64,000 nucleotides of DNA from Abelmoschus esculentus. Taxonomy: Eukaryota; Streptophyta; Magnoliopsida; Malvales; Malvaceae. Positions 10,350 through 21,545 of the stretch are shown here, one piece after another. How positions within the stretch are numbered: the stretch's first letter is position 1; every line of letters begins with the position of its first letter. The notes beneath the pieces are model-generated. The model had not been told where the DNA came from and ran no database searches. It saw only the letters and a program-made list of their open reading frames with translations. Location: assembly GCA_035048815.1 (NCBI GenBank), contig JAUCBN010000005.1:20424517-20488516 (forward strand), in the 5' to 3' direction. The position numbers and the translations under genes are program-made.

Positions 10350-10680
10350 CGGCGCAATTAGCGGCGTTTTTATAAGAAACGCCACAGAGAATCGCATATT
10401 AGTGGCGTTTTACTCTAAAAATGCCACACATGTCAAATACCAGTGGCGTTTTATGAAAAACGCTGCAGTAGATTGTATTTTTTGTGGCGTTTATTCAAAG
10501 TCGCCGCAGTAGATTGTATATTTGTGGCGTGTTTTTAGAAACGTCGCAGTAGATCATATTTTTCTGTGGCGTTTTTCACAAGCGTCGCAGTAGATTGTAG
10601 TTTCTGTGGCGTTTTTTTCATAAACGCCGCAATGTTTCGTACATCAGTGGTGTTTAAAAACAAACGCCGCAACGTTTGTT
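10350..10680. repeat. CACTA 1 left subterminal repeat array
   Basis: About eight copies of a unit like GTGGCGTTTTTNNNAAACGC[CT]GCAGTAGAT follow each other with drift. The paired halves can form hairpins. Confidence 0.85.
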
Positions 10681-11470
10681 ATATCCTCCCAATTTTGCTT
10701 TCTTTTCTCCCTCTTTTCCCCAAATCTAACCCTATTTTCCCCCAATCCATTCTCCTCCTTTGATTTTCGTCCTGTCATCGCATCATCCTGCTCCGGTCAT
10801 CTAACAGTACCGTCGTTCAGGCTGAAAACACCGTCTTTGCTCGGTTCTCATCTAATAGCCGCATCGAAGTTCATCTGAAAAAGGTTCTTTCTCTCTTTTC
10901 ATTTCTTTAATTCTCGCATCAGTGAAATTGTTTCTATGGAATTAGAATTTAAGAGTACTTTAGAAAGAGTTCAGAAGATGAATATGAGATCTAACTCGAT
11001 TAGTTTATACACTTTGAATATGACATATAGAAATTCTCCCCCTCCACACGTTAAAGAACGATGCTTCCTCTAGATTGCAAGTTGCAGGAGTTATATTCCA
11101 ATATTTAGATTGCAGTAAGGAAAGGGAGAGGTAAGAAACAAAAAAAACACTTTTATTTGGATAAATCTGTTTGAGTTAATTTTCCTTTTAAAACACTAAC
11201 CAAAGGATTTAGCTTAAAATCGATATTGTAGATATTTGTTATTAGAATTTTTTATAGATTGAAGCTTCAAAAACCAGGGGCATGGCTTAGATGTTTCATA
11301 GGTTTAATTAGAAATAAAACAATATCCATCCATTGAAGAATCGTTTGGAGGCTTTGACTTCCAGAACTGATAGGGTATTCAATAGAACTGATGAATGGAA
11401 GAGAACTCAAGCTTGAAATGAAGCTCAAATATTGTTGCTTACCTAACAACTGAAAAAGATGAATAGTTTT
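10681..11470. other. CACTA 1 interior, leader-like CT-rich DNA
   Basis: The first 250 bases are pyrimidine-rich and resemble a 5' leader (TTCTCCCTCTTTTCCCC). No protein similarity was recognised up to about 11470. Confidence 0.4.
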
Positions 11471-11479
11471 GGTATGCTT

Positions 11480-11865
11480 GAGAATGGCTTACAGGAGTGT
11501 TTTAAACACTTTAATTATTTCTCCAAAAACAATCCTGTGGGTTTTCCGGAGAGTTTCCGAATTCATATGCCAAATACATCTCATGGGAGAGGTTGAAGAT
11601 CAATAAGAATCATCTTTCTGGGAAAATACCTGATGAAGTGTGGGCATTTTTCATCAGCTGACGTCAATTGGTTCTGAAGGACAATAGATTTTTAAGTAAT
11701 CTTTCATTAATGAACTCTTTAAATCTTTCTGGAAACAAGTTCATCAGTCCGATTCCTAAGAGTGAAAAATCTGAGACTAAATTCTATTAATTTGTTAGAG
11801 AATCATTTGTCTGGAAATATTCCATCTGATCTTTTGTTTATACTAAATCTTTAATTATCTAAGCC
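11480..11865 (+). pseudogene. Captured LRR receptor-kinase fragment
   Basis: In shifting frames the sequence encodes leucine-rich-repeat pieces: FPESF, ERLKINKNHLSGKIPDEVW, LVLKDNRF, SLNLSGNKF and LLENHLSGNIPSDLL. These match the xxLxLxxNxLSGxIP consensus of plant extracellular LRRs. Stops and frameshifts exclude a product. I infer capture from a host LRR-RLK gene by the CACTA element; the donor is not identifiable by eye. Confidence 0.75.
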
Positions 11866-11914
11866 ATGCCCCTCGTTTTGTCTCGATTGGTTTAACTCGA
11901 TTAGTTTAATAGTT

Positions 11915-12290
11915 ACACTGGCAAGGTAAAAGAAGGGCTAGACATCTTTGAATCTATGAAATTCAAATATTCGGTGGAGCCAAAAACTGAGCATTACGCT
12001 TACATGGTGGATTTGCTTGGTCGAGCAGGAAAATGCTGATCTGGCTCAAGTTGCCGCAAAGAAGCTTCTAAAGCTTGAGCCTGAAAATGCTGGAAGTTTT
12101 GTACTGCATGATGTTGACGAGGAAGAGAAGTCGCATAGCTTGAGATACCACAGTGAGAAATTGGCTGTGGAGATTGCCACACTGCAATTAAATTAATAGC
12201 AAAAGTAACCGAGAGAGAGATCATTCTGAGAGATGCTAATAGATTCCATCATTTTAAGGAAGGGTTCAAACCTGAAGTGCTTATCTCAGA
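11915..12290 (+). pseudogene. Captured PPR-DYW protein fragment
   Basis: Recognisable pieces are GKVKEGLDIFESMKF, VEPKTEHYAYMVDLLGRAGK, AKKLLKLEPENAG, HDVDEEEKSHSLRYHSEKLA and then REIILRDANRFHHFKEG. This is the order of the E and DYW regions of plant organelle RNA-editing PPR proteins. The middle of the DYW domain, with its CxxC zinc ligands, is deleted, and the frame shifts near 12030 and 12200. HSEKLA keeps the histidine and glutamate of the deaminase-like HxE motif. It is a non-functional host-gene fragment inside the CACTA element. Confidence 0.85.
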
Positions 12291-12299
12291 AGAACACTA

Positions 12300-12951
12300 A
12301 CCACCACATATGTGGGTCTCAAAAACATAAGAGCATCTCATGATAAGGATCGACTTGTGAACTATTGCACCACTATAACATGCATATATTTTTTGGGTCA
12401 TGTTATGTAAGAGATTATTCCAATATTTCTCCCAGTTTGTAGGCACCCACTGTGTAGGCTATGTCTACAATCTTGCAAGCTTCCTTCTTGCGGCGGGGAA
12501 AGGGTTAAGCCTAATTAAGAAAGTAGAGATCCAATTAATAATAGGAAAAACTATATATTTACTAACCCAATTAAGTTCACATTACTATATATTTCCTAGT
12601 ACAAGAACAACTTCTTAGTTGATAGAAAAACACCATAGCTTACACATAACAAAACATAAGAATAAGCCTAATTAAGAAAGTAGAGATCCAATTCCAAAAC
12701 AAGGTAAAGTTTCATCAGAAAAAGACAATATAAAGTACTAAGAACAGCTTAAGCTTGGTGCCTAATTTTTTTTGTTTATAAAATAATCTTAATATTTAAT
12801 ATATATTTATGCTCTAATTTAATTTTGTTTAAATATCATGGTGTTTCTAAAATTGTATAACTGTAGTTACTTTAATTAGTGTGATATGAATGTTTCTTTC
12901 TATTTTATAAGTTTGGTTATTATTTGATGATGTATATTACAGAAATTCTAA
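12300..12951. other. CACTA 1 interior spacer
   Basis: No coding similarity was seen. A short phrase (GCCTAATTAAGAAAGTAGAGATCCAATT) occurs twice, near 12508 and 12665. Confidence 0.4.
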
Positions 12952-13653
12952 ATGGATAGAAGTTGGATGAATTTGTCAAGGGTAAGTCCTGCATATCGAA
13001 ATGGAGTGGAAACTTTTCTAAATGTAGCTTTTACGAATGCAAGCCAAGAGAATATGATTCTTTGCCCTTGTAAAAAGTGTGTGAACATTAATTGGCACAA
13101 CCGTGAAGTTGTAGAAGAACATTTAATTATTTATGGCTTTGTTCCAGAATATAGAAAATGGGTATTCCATGGAGAGTTGACACCTCGTACTGCTACTTCT
13201 ACGAGTAATTTGTCTTTTCATCCTATTGTTGATCGCGAACCTGTTATAGAAGATGACATGAAGGGTATGTTGCGAGATGCATTTAATATGCACGAGAATC
13301 AACAATCTATTAGAGAAGAAGATTGTGATATTGGTGTAAATGATTTTACCGAGATGAGAAGAAACGAATGTGATGAAAAGCCAAATGGAGATGCTGCAAA
13401 GTTTTACAATTTGCTTGATGAAATGACTAAACCACTTTACGAGGGATCGAAGCATTCAAAACTCTCCTTTTGTATTCGTCTTTTCTACTTGAAATGTTTG
13501 GGAGGATGGACTGGTAATTTCTTTACACAATTATTAGAGTTTTTAAGAGAAATGTTTCCATCTGCCAAAATTCCTCAATCTGGCAAAGATATGAAGAAAA
13601 TGATAAAAGATTTGGGTCTTGGATATAAAAAAAATACACAGCTGCCCGAATGA
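12952..13653 (+). CDS. CACTA transposase-associated domain (TNP2 N-terminus)
   Basis: The 233-residue frame begins MDRSWMNLSRVSPAYRNGVE and contains CPCKKCVNINWHNREVVEEH and LIIYGFVPEYRKWVFHGE. This is the transposase-associated domain (PF13963 type) found at the start of plant CACTA TNP2 proteins, with conserved Cys residues likely binding zinc. A further stretch (LSFCIRLFYLKCLGGWTGNFF) resembles the next TNP2 segment. It then stops before the DDE catalytic region, roughly a quarter of the usual length. It may be a degraded transposase or a repressor-like fragment. Confidence 0.85.
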   Translation: MDRSWMNLSRVSPAYRNGVETFLNVAFTNASQENMILCPCKKCVNINWHNREVVEEHLIIYGFVPEYRKWVFHGELTPRTATSTSNLSFHPIVDREPVIEDDMKGMLRDAFNMHENQQSIREEDCDIGVNDFTEMRRNECDEKPNGDAAKFYNLLDEMTKPLYEGSKHSKLSFCIRLFYLKCLGGWTGNFFTQLLEFLREMFPSAKIPQSGKDMKKMIKDLGLGYKKNTQLPE

Positions 13654-13814
13654 TTGTATGTTGTATTTGATATTAGATTTTAATATATTTTGGTGGTTAA
13701 GTATTTTGGATTTAATAGATATATTCTTTTTTAATTGTATTGTTGTTGAAATATTAATTACAGGAAGCTTTTGGTAGTAATAATAATTTAAATTTATTTT
13801 TTTTAAACGTAGTA

Positions 13815-14225
13815 CCTATAACGGTGTTTGGGAGAAACGCCACTAAAAACCCATTAACATTAGTGGCGGTTGTCAAAAACGCCACAAAAATACAAAATAA
13901 TTGTGGCGTTTTTAAAAAACGCCACTAATAAAGAGGCAACAATAGCATTTTTATAAACAAACGCCGCTAAAGTACACGTTTATAGCGGCGTTTTATTTTC
14001 CCAAACGCCGCTAGAGAATGGTACATTACCGACGCTTTTATATAAAAACGCCTCTATAGATCGTGTACTTTAATGGCGTTTATATTTAGAAAACGCCGCT
14101 ACTTTTAGCGGTGAAACTTATAGCGGCGTTTTTCGTAGCGTTTTTCTTAACGCTGCAAATACTTTTAGTGGCGCTATAAAACGCCGCTATATATCTAAAA
14201 AATCGCCACTATAATCATGTTTTGC
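13815..14225. repeat. CACTA 1 right subterminal repeat array
   Basis: Tandem and inverted copies of the GGCGTTTT/AAACGCC(GC/AC)TA motif, same family as the left array, end just before TTTTGCTGTAGTG. Confidence 0.85.
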
Positions 14226-15222
14226 TGTAGTGAATGCTGCACTCGCTATTTTATTGAAATGTAAGAAGACCTATCTAGATTTTGTTCGGGCTATTAAAAA
14301 TGGGATTAATCATATGCGAATTAAAGAGTTGAAGGAAGATTTCTTTAACTCACATTCGAAGCCTTTCCCTTTGACAAAATTGAATGACCTTAAAGTGAAT
14401 TTAGGTGACTTGTACACCGTGCATCATTCCAAATAGTTCAGACAGAATTTAAACATGAGACACTGTATCGTGGTATACATCCAATTATGGAAGTGGGCGG
14501 ATCTCGTATATATCGTTTAACGAAATATAGAGATCCGAACAAAATCTACGATGTGGTGTTTGATGTGGCTACGCAAAGCTTAACATGTTCGTGTAAGAAA
14601 TTTGAGATAGTTGGACTTCCATGTCGTCATCAATTACACGTTCTCAAGTTGAAAGACTTAGACGAAATCCCAAGTTCTTTAATACTCCCTCGATGGAAAA
14701 AAATGCAAAGGTTGTAGCTCCATCGTTCATAGGATTCAACCTACCTTCGGAATTAACCCAAATGTCTAGGTTCGCATCTCTCAGATCATTGTCTTCGTGA
14801 TTGTGCTATTTTGCCTCTCAAACTGACGAAACAAATAAAACCACAAAGGATGAGATACTTAGGTTGATAGCTGAATTGGATCAATCTAATTTGTTGTATA
14901 ATGACTCATCCTCCAAGAAAGAAAGAAAGAAAGAACATTGTTCGAGACCTGCTGAAGAAAGATTTGAAAAGAAAACAAAAAATTCAAAACCAAGTCCAAA
15001 CGTCAAGAACCTATCGGTGCTCGTTTTGCAGTGTTGAGGGACACAATAAAAACACATGTCCACATTTGCGGTTGCAACTTCCAACCTCGACATTTGAGAC
15101 AACGTCACATGTATTCGAAGAAGAAATGTCGTATGAAAGTGAAGACTTGTACAACGGGTTCTGGCAGGAACCATCGGTGAGTCAGTTATATTTGCATCAC
15201 ATTCGTTTCAAGATAATTTAGT

Positions 15223-15900
15223 GTCTTACTTAATTCTCAATTTTACCAAATAACATGATTTTGTTACAGATGCCATGATTTTTCAGTTAAAGCATTTTGC
15301 AATAGTGACAAGCATAAAAGTGAAGTTTCACAATCGGTAAGTACCCTTTACTTATGATCAATAGTCACGACGTAATGATTAGGATATAACTTTTTGATCA
15401 CAATATCCAAGTTTTGTATCACAGTGAATGACATTTTGTAAATTCTTTTGAAAATGGCATATTATGTATACATCATGGTGAAGAACCTTTAAACACCAAG
15501 TCTATATTCATAGTAAATGATCAGCTTTACATATTGATTTTGGAAAGACCCAAAAAGAGAATTAACATTTTGTAATATACACCAAATCAATATCTCTGTA
15601 CAAAAGGAGCATTCACATTATACCAGAATGACATGTTGCTGCCCGTTCTAAAAATAGAGCAACGGCCTTGACATCGGTTAACATTTAACACTAAACCAAT
15701 CAAAAAATTGCATAGTTCGTCATATAGAAACCCAAAAAGTATGTTGACACTTGCCATTGAACCGGTTCACATCTGTTTCATACAAAGAAATTGCAAGTGC
15801 CATTAAATCCACCACAATAACAGAAAACATGCTACATATGTAACAACAAATGAAATTACAAACTTTAAAAGATTTTGAAACTATATTCATATATACATAC
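15223..15900. other. Gap between converging MULE genes
   Basis: No clear exon was found. It probably holds the 3' ends of both pseudogenes, since the last ULP1 exon recognised ends at a good donor site at 15901 and should have one more exon to its left. Confidence 0.35.
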
Positions 15901-18900
15901 CACTCCGGACGACGGATGCTTAGACGAGGTATAAACGGACATGATTTCAACTGTGTAACATGTGTCTTCATAACAGTATTAATTTCTCTCCTCCTTCTAT
16001 TCTTATCGTTATTGACTAGATCATACAAAACAAACATTCGATCCCATTGCCCAAAACTCTATTTCAAGAAATGATAACAACGGATTACAAAAAGGCACAA
16101 TTTCTAAAATAAGATATTAGAAATACATTGATGCTACATACAAAAGGATGCACATACTATTTCTTCCGCACGTTTACTACTCCAACATTGCATCCACTTA
16201 ATGCAAAACATACCACAATCATCTCTGTTGATCAACAAGATTAAGAGAAATTGGATTATCTATGAGGAGTAACCCAATTGTACAAGCTAACAATATCAAT
16301 AGGAAAGGTTACACAACTACATACCCATTATCTTGATGTTTGCCTTTAACCACTGTCACACGGAGTTCGGTTAAAGGCCGAGATGGTGAGCCAAACACTT
16401 AGACAAACTTGGCATCCAAAATACATTCACCTAGAACATTAAGCTGCATACATCTTTTTGTAAGAATTTTAAATTATGTTAAATATAAGCATACAATGTT
16501 GAGTAGTTTTAAGTGTCATATTTTACCATTTTCTTCATTATCGATACCCTTGAATTATTCCCTCTAGTTAATGGTAAGCTGTCAAGTATCTTAGCTTCCC
16601 CATGCTCAAAATCCAATACACATATGAACCAATGGTTTCTTTTATCATTGATGAGGATAAAGATCTACAACAATCATTTGGATCAATAACAATCATATAC
16701 TAATAGTCCCAAATGCATAGTTAAAATATGTATCAAATTACAAGGATTCTTCTTATACCGTTTGCCAATCTCTGAATTTACCATAAAAATTGAAAGTACC
16801 ACGCCAGTAATCCGTCAGTAATCCGCCAGTTGTGAACCATTTAACATTCCGCGTACAAGTTGATACTAAAATAATACACAATTAGAATTGGATCAATCAA
16901 TATTGCATAACAAAATTTGTTTAATACAAAGCGACTTAGACGTAAGTTAACGTACACTTAATGCACATGGTATGTAACCTCTACTTTTGGTACATGCAGC
17001 CCTAGCATCTTCAACAGTAATTGACCATCCCACAGCATCGATAACCATCTAGCCTACCCAACTTTCGGGTCTTAAGGTATCAGCATCACTAATGGTCATA
17101 TACATATGTCCGAAATCTATGAGTATTTGGCTGCATACATACGAACCTTTTAAAACTTAAGCTCAACATATAACATTGAGATTAAATCATTACATATATT
17201 GCTTACCTTCCCGGTAAAGCTGTATTCCATATGTAATCACATGTTGATTTTGCTGTCGAACCTACTCCGTCAGCTATTTCAACATACGGTAATATCTACA
17301 ATGCTTAATCACTTATATAGTATTACAAATTCTAACCAATTGTTTACAATAGCAAAATTGTGAGCATAAATAAAGTATAAGAAGAATAACTGGAAAGTAA
17401 ATCATCCATATATAGATGAATTCATAATCAAATGGATACGAATATTCAAAGTGGATAAGTTTATAATACAAGCACAAAAGTTTTTGTTTTAAATACTTAA
17501 ACCAAGCACGATTAAAGGTTCACAGGACAGTTCGAGTAAATGGGTACTTATTTCATGTTTCTAGTTCTCATTAGAGCACTCGAATCCCTTTGCCACTAAC
17601 CTTCGACATCGCTTCCACTTTTGTCTGACCCTACAAGTTAGTAAGCAACATAAGTAACACACAAGTTGATGAAGGTTAACGTATATTCATATATTAATCC
17701 AAATGTAATATTTTTTTATTCTTTTACCTTTTTCAGTTTCAACCCATGAACAATGTCGTCTTCTTTAAATGGGATAATCACCTCCTCCACCAATTGTATA
17801 CAATCACCACTAATTGTATTTTCTGGCTTAGACTCCTCAAATTCTTCTATATCCTCCATCGATTCTTCTTTATCAAGGCCGAGGTCAAACTTTGCATCTA
17901 TTATACGCAAAGCCCTCTTCATGTATATCATATTTGTATTCAACCCGGCAACTTGATCAATAAGGCTTTTACATTCAGTAGTGGGATCCTTTAAACTCTC
18001 TTCAATTTTATTTTCCTTCTCAAAACGACAGTTGAGAGTCTCTTTCATCTCACCCATTTCAGAAATTAACTTCTCCAACAGCTCCGTAACAAGAGTTGTA
18101 CTACCCTCCTTCTTTTCACCTTCATTTTTATCCTCAGAACATTCATCATCAAAAGCAAGTACCTACAAACGTTCAAAATATTTCAATTCATGACATTAAA
18201 AACACTATATAATACGTAAGTTAGGTAGAGACTTACTTTTAGTTTTTTGGAGGGTCTTTCTCCCTTAAGTCGGTTGAGAATCTTTGCCACCTCTTTCGTC
18301 CCCCAAGCATGAATTCGGCCACGACCATCGAAAAGAGCATATCCTCTACTTGGAATGTCGCTCCAATAGTCAAATAACCGAACCTATAATGGAAATAAAT
18401 AATAAGATTATAAACTAAATCAAGCTTGCAACAATAAAACCTATTAAGTAATACACTATAAATGAAGAATAAGTGTATAATATGTTACCTCAAGGATAAC
18501 AATGCAACCAGTCATATATGCCAAGCCAGCACGAAATTGACACTTGGCTACTCCATCTAGTAATCTCTCATAGGAATATTTACACCAATTCAATTGGCCC
18601 CTCAACCCAAAGTCACACAATAATTTAAAATGTTCCACGGAGGGAACAAGGTTGGCATTAGGGCACAAGAAAATACCTACAATGTATAGAAGAACTCGAG
18701 CTTTCAGGTCATCTCCTTCAAAAGCTCCACTAATTATCTCACCCAAAATTTCTTGATAGGTGACCTTCAAACTAATTTTGAACTTCTTAGCTTGTTCTCT
18801 ATCATCCAATTTTTCTGTGCTCTTCTCTACATCCAACCCTTTATTCTTTAATCCTAACACAGCTTCGACATCTTCTAGCATAACCAGAATCTTTTGTCCG

Positions 18901-19676
18901 TTAAAGTCCATTGTAGAGACATCAATATCAAAATTTTCGGCTAAATTGCGACACAAATCACAATGAATTGCACGAGATTTCAAGCCGAGTAAAGGCTCAA
19001 AGCCTAAATCTTTAACAACAACGTCGAGCTTCAGCTTATGCATCTCTTTGAACAGAAGACACAATTTTTTCAAACTACACCTTGACGACAGATCCTACAA
19101 CATTCAATAGAACAAAAAATAAAAGTTCCTTACACTAAAATATTTCATGTAAGGACATGTATCAACACAAAACAATCTTTAAATCATGAGGAATATACAT
19201 TCATATACCTTTTTGGCTTCTTTCTTCTTATCGGAATCCTTCAACTTGCCTTTTGATATCGTTTTCGATTGAGCAAGCTTCTGCTCATGATATTTATCAA
19301 TATATGGCTTGTTCTCAATATCACTCATTGCAGCCCACTGTAAACCAAGGGCTTTCTTCACCTTTACCAATTAAACAATTATTAATTTCAAAGGACAAGT
19401 AAACATAAGAAATTAAAAAGAACAAAAAATCGTATTCATTTTATCTCACTTACATCATTGTTGATTTTCTTCTTCTCCTCTTTTAGTCGTGAATATTCAC
19501 TGATGCTATACAAGAATAATTTTAGAGTTACAATATAGAAAAAATACACGAACAAAATAATAAGCTCAAAGATGTCATGTGCATTAAAAGTTAACTTACT
19601 AGAACTGCAGATATGGTGATAAGATTTTGTGTGTCTCCTCTACACTATCTAGATCGCCATCGCCACGAGGCGCCAT
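15901..19676 (-). pseudogene. ULP1-like (C48) cysteine peptidase with HMG-box-like N-terminus, MULE-borne
   Basis: A chain of exons with GT-AG borders and matching phases can be read on the minus strand: 19600-19676, 19454-19505, 19209-19361, 18489-19094, 18237-18383, 17728-18162, 17601-17630 and 17207-17295, then several to 15901. Start: MAPRGDGDLDS. Exons 1-3 resemble an HMG box (AMSDIENKPYIDKYHEQK). The fourth exon resembles the plant-mobile/DUF1985-type domain seen in ULP1-bearing MULEs. A coiled-coil acidic region follows. The peptidase part shows the catalytic His (NHWFICVLDF, codon 16632-16634), an LDSLP strand, QDNG and, across an intron, the catalytic Cys (DDCGMFCIKW, codon 16215-16217). 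Damage: a frame break near 17150, TAG at 17049-17051 and TAA at 16399-16401. SUMO-protease-like activity is known for the family but unlikely here. Confidence 0.75.
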
Positions 19677-20650
19677 CTACTTTTTGGTTGGTCTGTGAAT
19701 TCAATTTGAAATAATTTAATCACAAGTTAAGGAAGATCGTTACTCTACTACACTATAACGAGAGAACTCAAGCAATAATGTAATTAAAATTCACATATAC
19801 AAGATTATAATAATGTTAAGGACTTAATATAAGTGACTTTATTAATAATAGAATTTAATGATGTAATTTGAATAAATTAAAACTTTGTAACTGAAATGAA
19901 AATTGCAAAATAAAGAACATAAATTACTCATACAAGCCTCGACTTACACAGTTAGTAGGCTTAAACTTTACCTGGATAGCCGTTTTCTAAAAAAAAAATC
20001 AAATTCTAGAACAACAAAAAAAAAACAAGTGTAACTACTAGAATTCATATTTTGGGACCTATTAAATACAATAGACCATTCAACCTTGGCTTTGCAGTAG
20101 AACTTAACATATACACAAGTGTTTAAACAATGAGAATTATTTAGTATGAATCATGATTCAATTTGCCTATGCTCTATCGTATAAGTTGAAGGGCATTGGA
20201 CGAAATTCAATACACTATTCTAACTTGACGTAGTAGACTAAAATTGGGTTGCAACACATGTAAGTTGGCCAACTAGTTTCCTTATAGAAGGATCAAAAGT
20301 TCCAATTAGAAACACTGATATTTGTGTTATTACAAAATCTTAAGATTGTATATTGGATTGTTGTTAGAAAGGCCATCAATTTTAAAGAGGAGTTTACTGA
20401 AACTTGAGCTATTTATTTTTCAAATTCTTTCTACCAGCTTAGCTATGTAACACCTATTTTTAAAGCCCTTTAAATTGGGAAAAGTCAATTATTAAGTTGT
20501 GAGATCAATATTGTTGATAAGAGGCATAAGTATGTCGTAAGTGGCAGTGTCTATTATTTGTCAATACGAAACAAACAAATTTAATTGGTTACTCATGTTT
20601 TCTTCCATTTCTCGGTAACAAATGAAGCAAGCAATTAATAATTGAATGAA
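19677..20650. other. ULP1-like gene 5' flank or leader
   Basis: No protein similarity was seen. AT-rich with poly-A runs near 19988 and 20018. It may include a 5' untranslated exon of the minus-strand gene. Confidence 0.3.
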
Positions 20651-20659
20651 GGTTTTGAG

Positions 20660-21110
20660 AGACCTAAGTTCCTACTTCTTATAATCCTGAAGTGACTTCT
20701 TTTTTCATCTCATTTTATTCACATTACCGGGAACAACTCTTAACTTCTTGTTAAATTCAATTTACACTTACAAAGCTAAGGTTTTAAAGAAAAAAACTTC
20801 ACTGATGAGGAGCATAAGAACTTCAAAATAAGGGGATATCTTCTAAATTCCCAAGTTACTTGACAACTCTTCCAAATATGGATTCAGTGACCTAAGTTCC
20901 TACTTCCTATAATCCTGAAGTGACTTTTTTTTTATCTCATTTTATTCACATTACCGGGAACAACTCTTAACTTCTTGTTAAATTGAATTTACACTTACAA
21001 AGCTAAGGTTTTAAAGAAAAAACTTCACTGATGAGGAGTATAAGAACTTCAAAATAAGGGGATATCATCTAAATTCCTAAGTTACTTGATAACTCTTCCA
21101 AATATGGATT
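20660..21110. repeat. Tandem duplication, unit about 225 bp
   Basis: The segment beginning GACCTAAGTTCCTACTTC near 20662 recurs near 20888 and runs to TCCAAATATGGATTCA both times, with about a dozen differences. This is a simple head-to-tail duplication in the MULE flank. Confidence 0.85.
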
Positions 21111-21174
21111 CAAAATAGAAACACTAAGCAAAAAAAAATATTATACAAAAATTCAATCGAAAATATGGAACCCT

Positions 21175-21545
21175 AAAATAACATGAAACCAGAAAAAATA
21201 AGCTATATTTAGAAGATTTTCAAACAAAAATAAAGATAGAAAACTTACCTGAAATTTGGTCTTCTTTGGAACGGCGGAACAAATAATGAGTGAAAATAAC
21301 AATGGTAGCTTCTACCAAGATTGGGGAAGAACATTAACGAAGAAGAGAAACAAATTATAATAACACCAGAAAAATAAATATTAAACCCAAAACGTTGAAC
21401 AATAAACTAACCTTAAACCAAAAAAATGAATCTATTTAGAAGATTTGAAAAAAAAGGGTGAAAGTTACCTGAAATTAGGTCTCCCTTTCAACGTAGAGAG
21501 TGCACTTACAAGAAAAAATAACAATGGAGGCTTCTTGGGGAAGAG
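21175..21545. repeat. Diverged direct repeat in the MULE right flank
   Basis: Segments near 21205-21330 and 21435-21545 share TTTAGAAGATTT, TTACCTGAAATT[TA]GGTCT, AACAATGG[TA][AG]GCTTCT and GGGGAAGA in the same order. Each contains a minus-strand splice-donor-like AGGTAA, so they may be duplicated leader exons. Confidence 0.55.

Larger units (their letters stand above)
10326..14232 (+). mobile_element. CACTA transposon 1 (En/Spm type) with captured gene fragments
   Basis: The termini are CACTACACCAGATTTG and TTTTGCTGTAGTG, flanked by the 3-bp target duplication AAT (10323-10325 and 14233-14235), all diagnostic of CACTA elements. Both ends carry subterminal arrays of a GGCGTTTT/AAACGCC motif in both orientations (10350-10680 and 13815-14225), the presumed transposase-binding sites. 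The interior holds LRR-kinase and PPR-DYW gene fragments and a short transposase-associated frame, but no full TNP2 catalytic region, so it looks non-autonomous. Confidence 0.93.
9478..15222 (+). pseudogene. FAR1/MURA-like transposase, frameshifted and split by a CACTA element
   Basis: Pieces in order: VTEDDIIEARALKNVG and LLNYFEFKKEQDVGLYMQ (9478-9795); the MULE catalytic core VLAFDTTYKSNAYGRP, ADETADTFEWVL and VVTDGDCSMHKAI (9800-10091); AWWTIDEFDENW to RCESMN (to 10325). After the CACTA insertion it continues in the next codon with AALAILLKCKKTY (14236 on). Then come a SWIM zinc finger (CSCKKFEIVGLPCRHQL, about 14590-14640) and a CCHC knuckle (CSFCSVEGHNKNTC, near 15020). Damage: a one-base deletion near 9798, a TAA at 10092-10094, a frameshift near 14430, and the 3.9-kb insertion. 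The N-terminal FAR1 DNA-binding domain is missing, probably removed with the copia border. It is non-functional. Confidence 0.88.
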
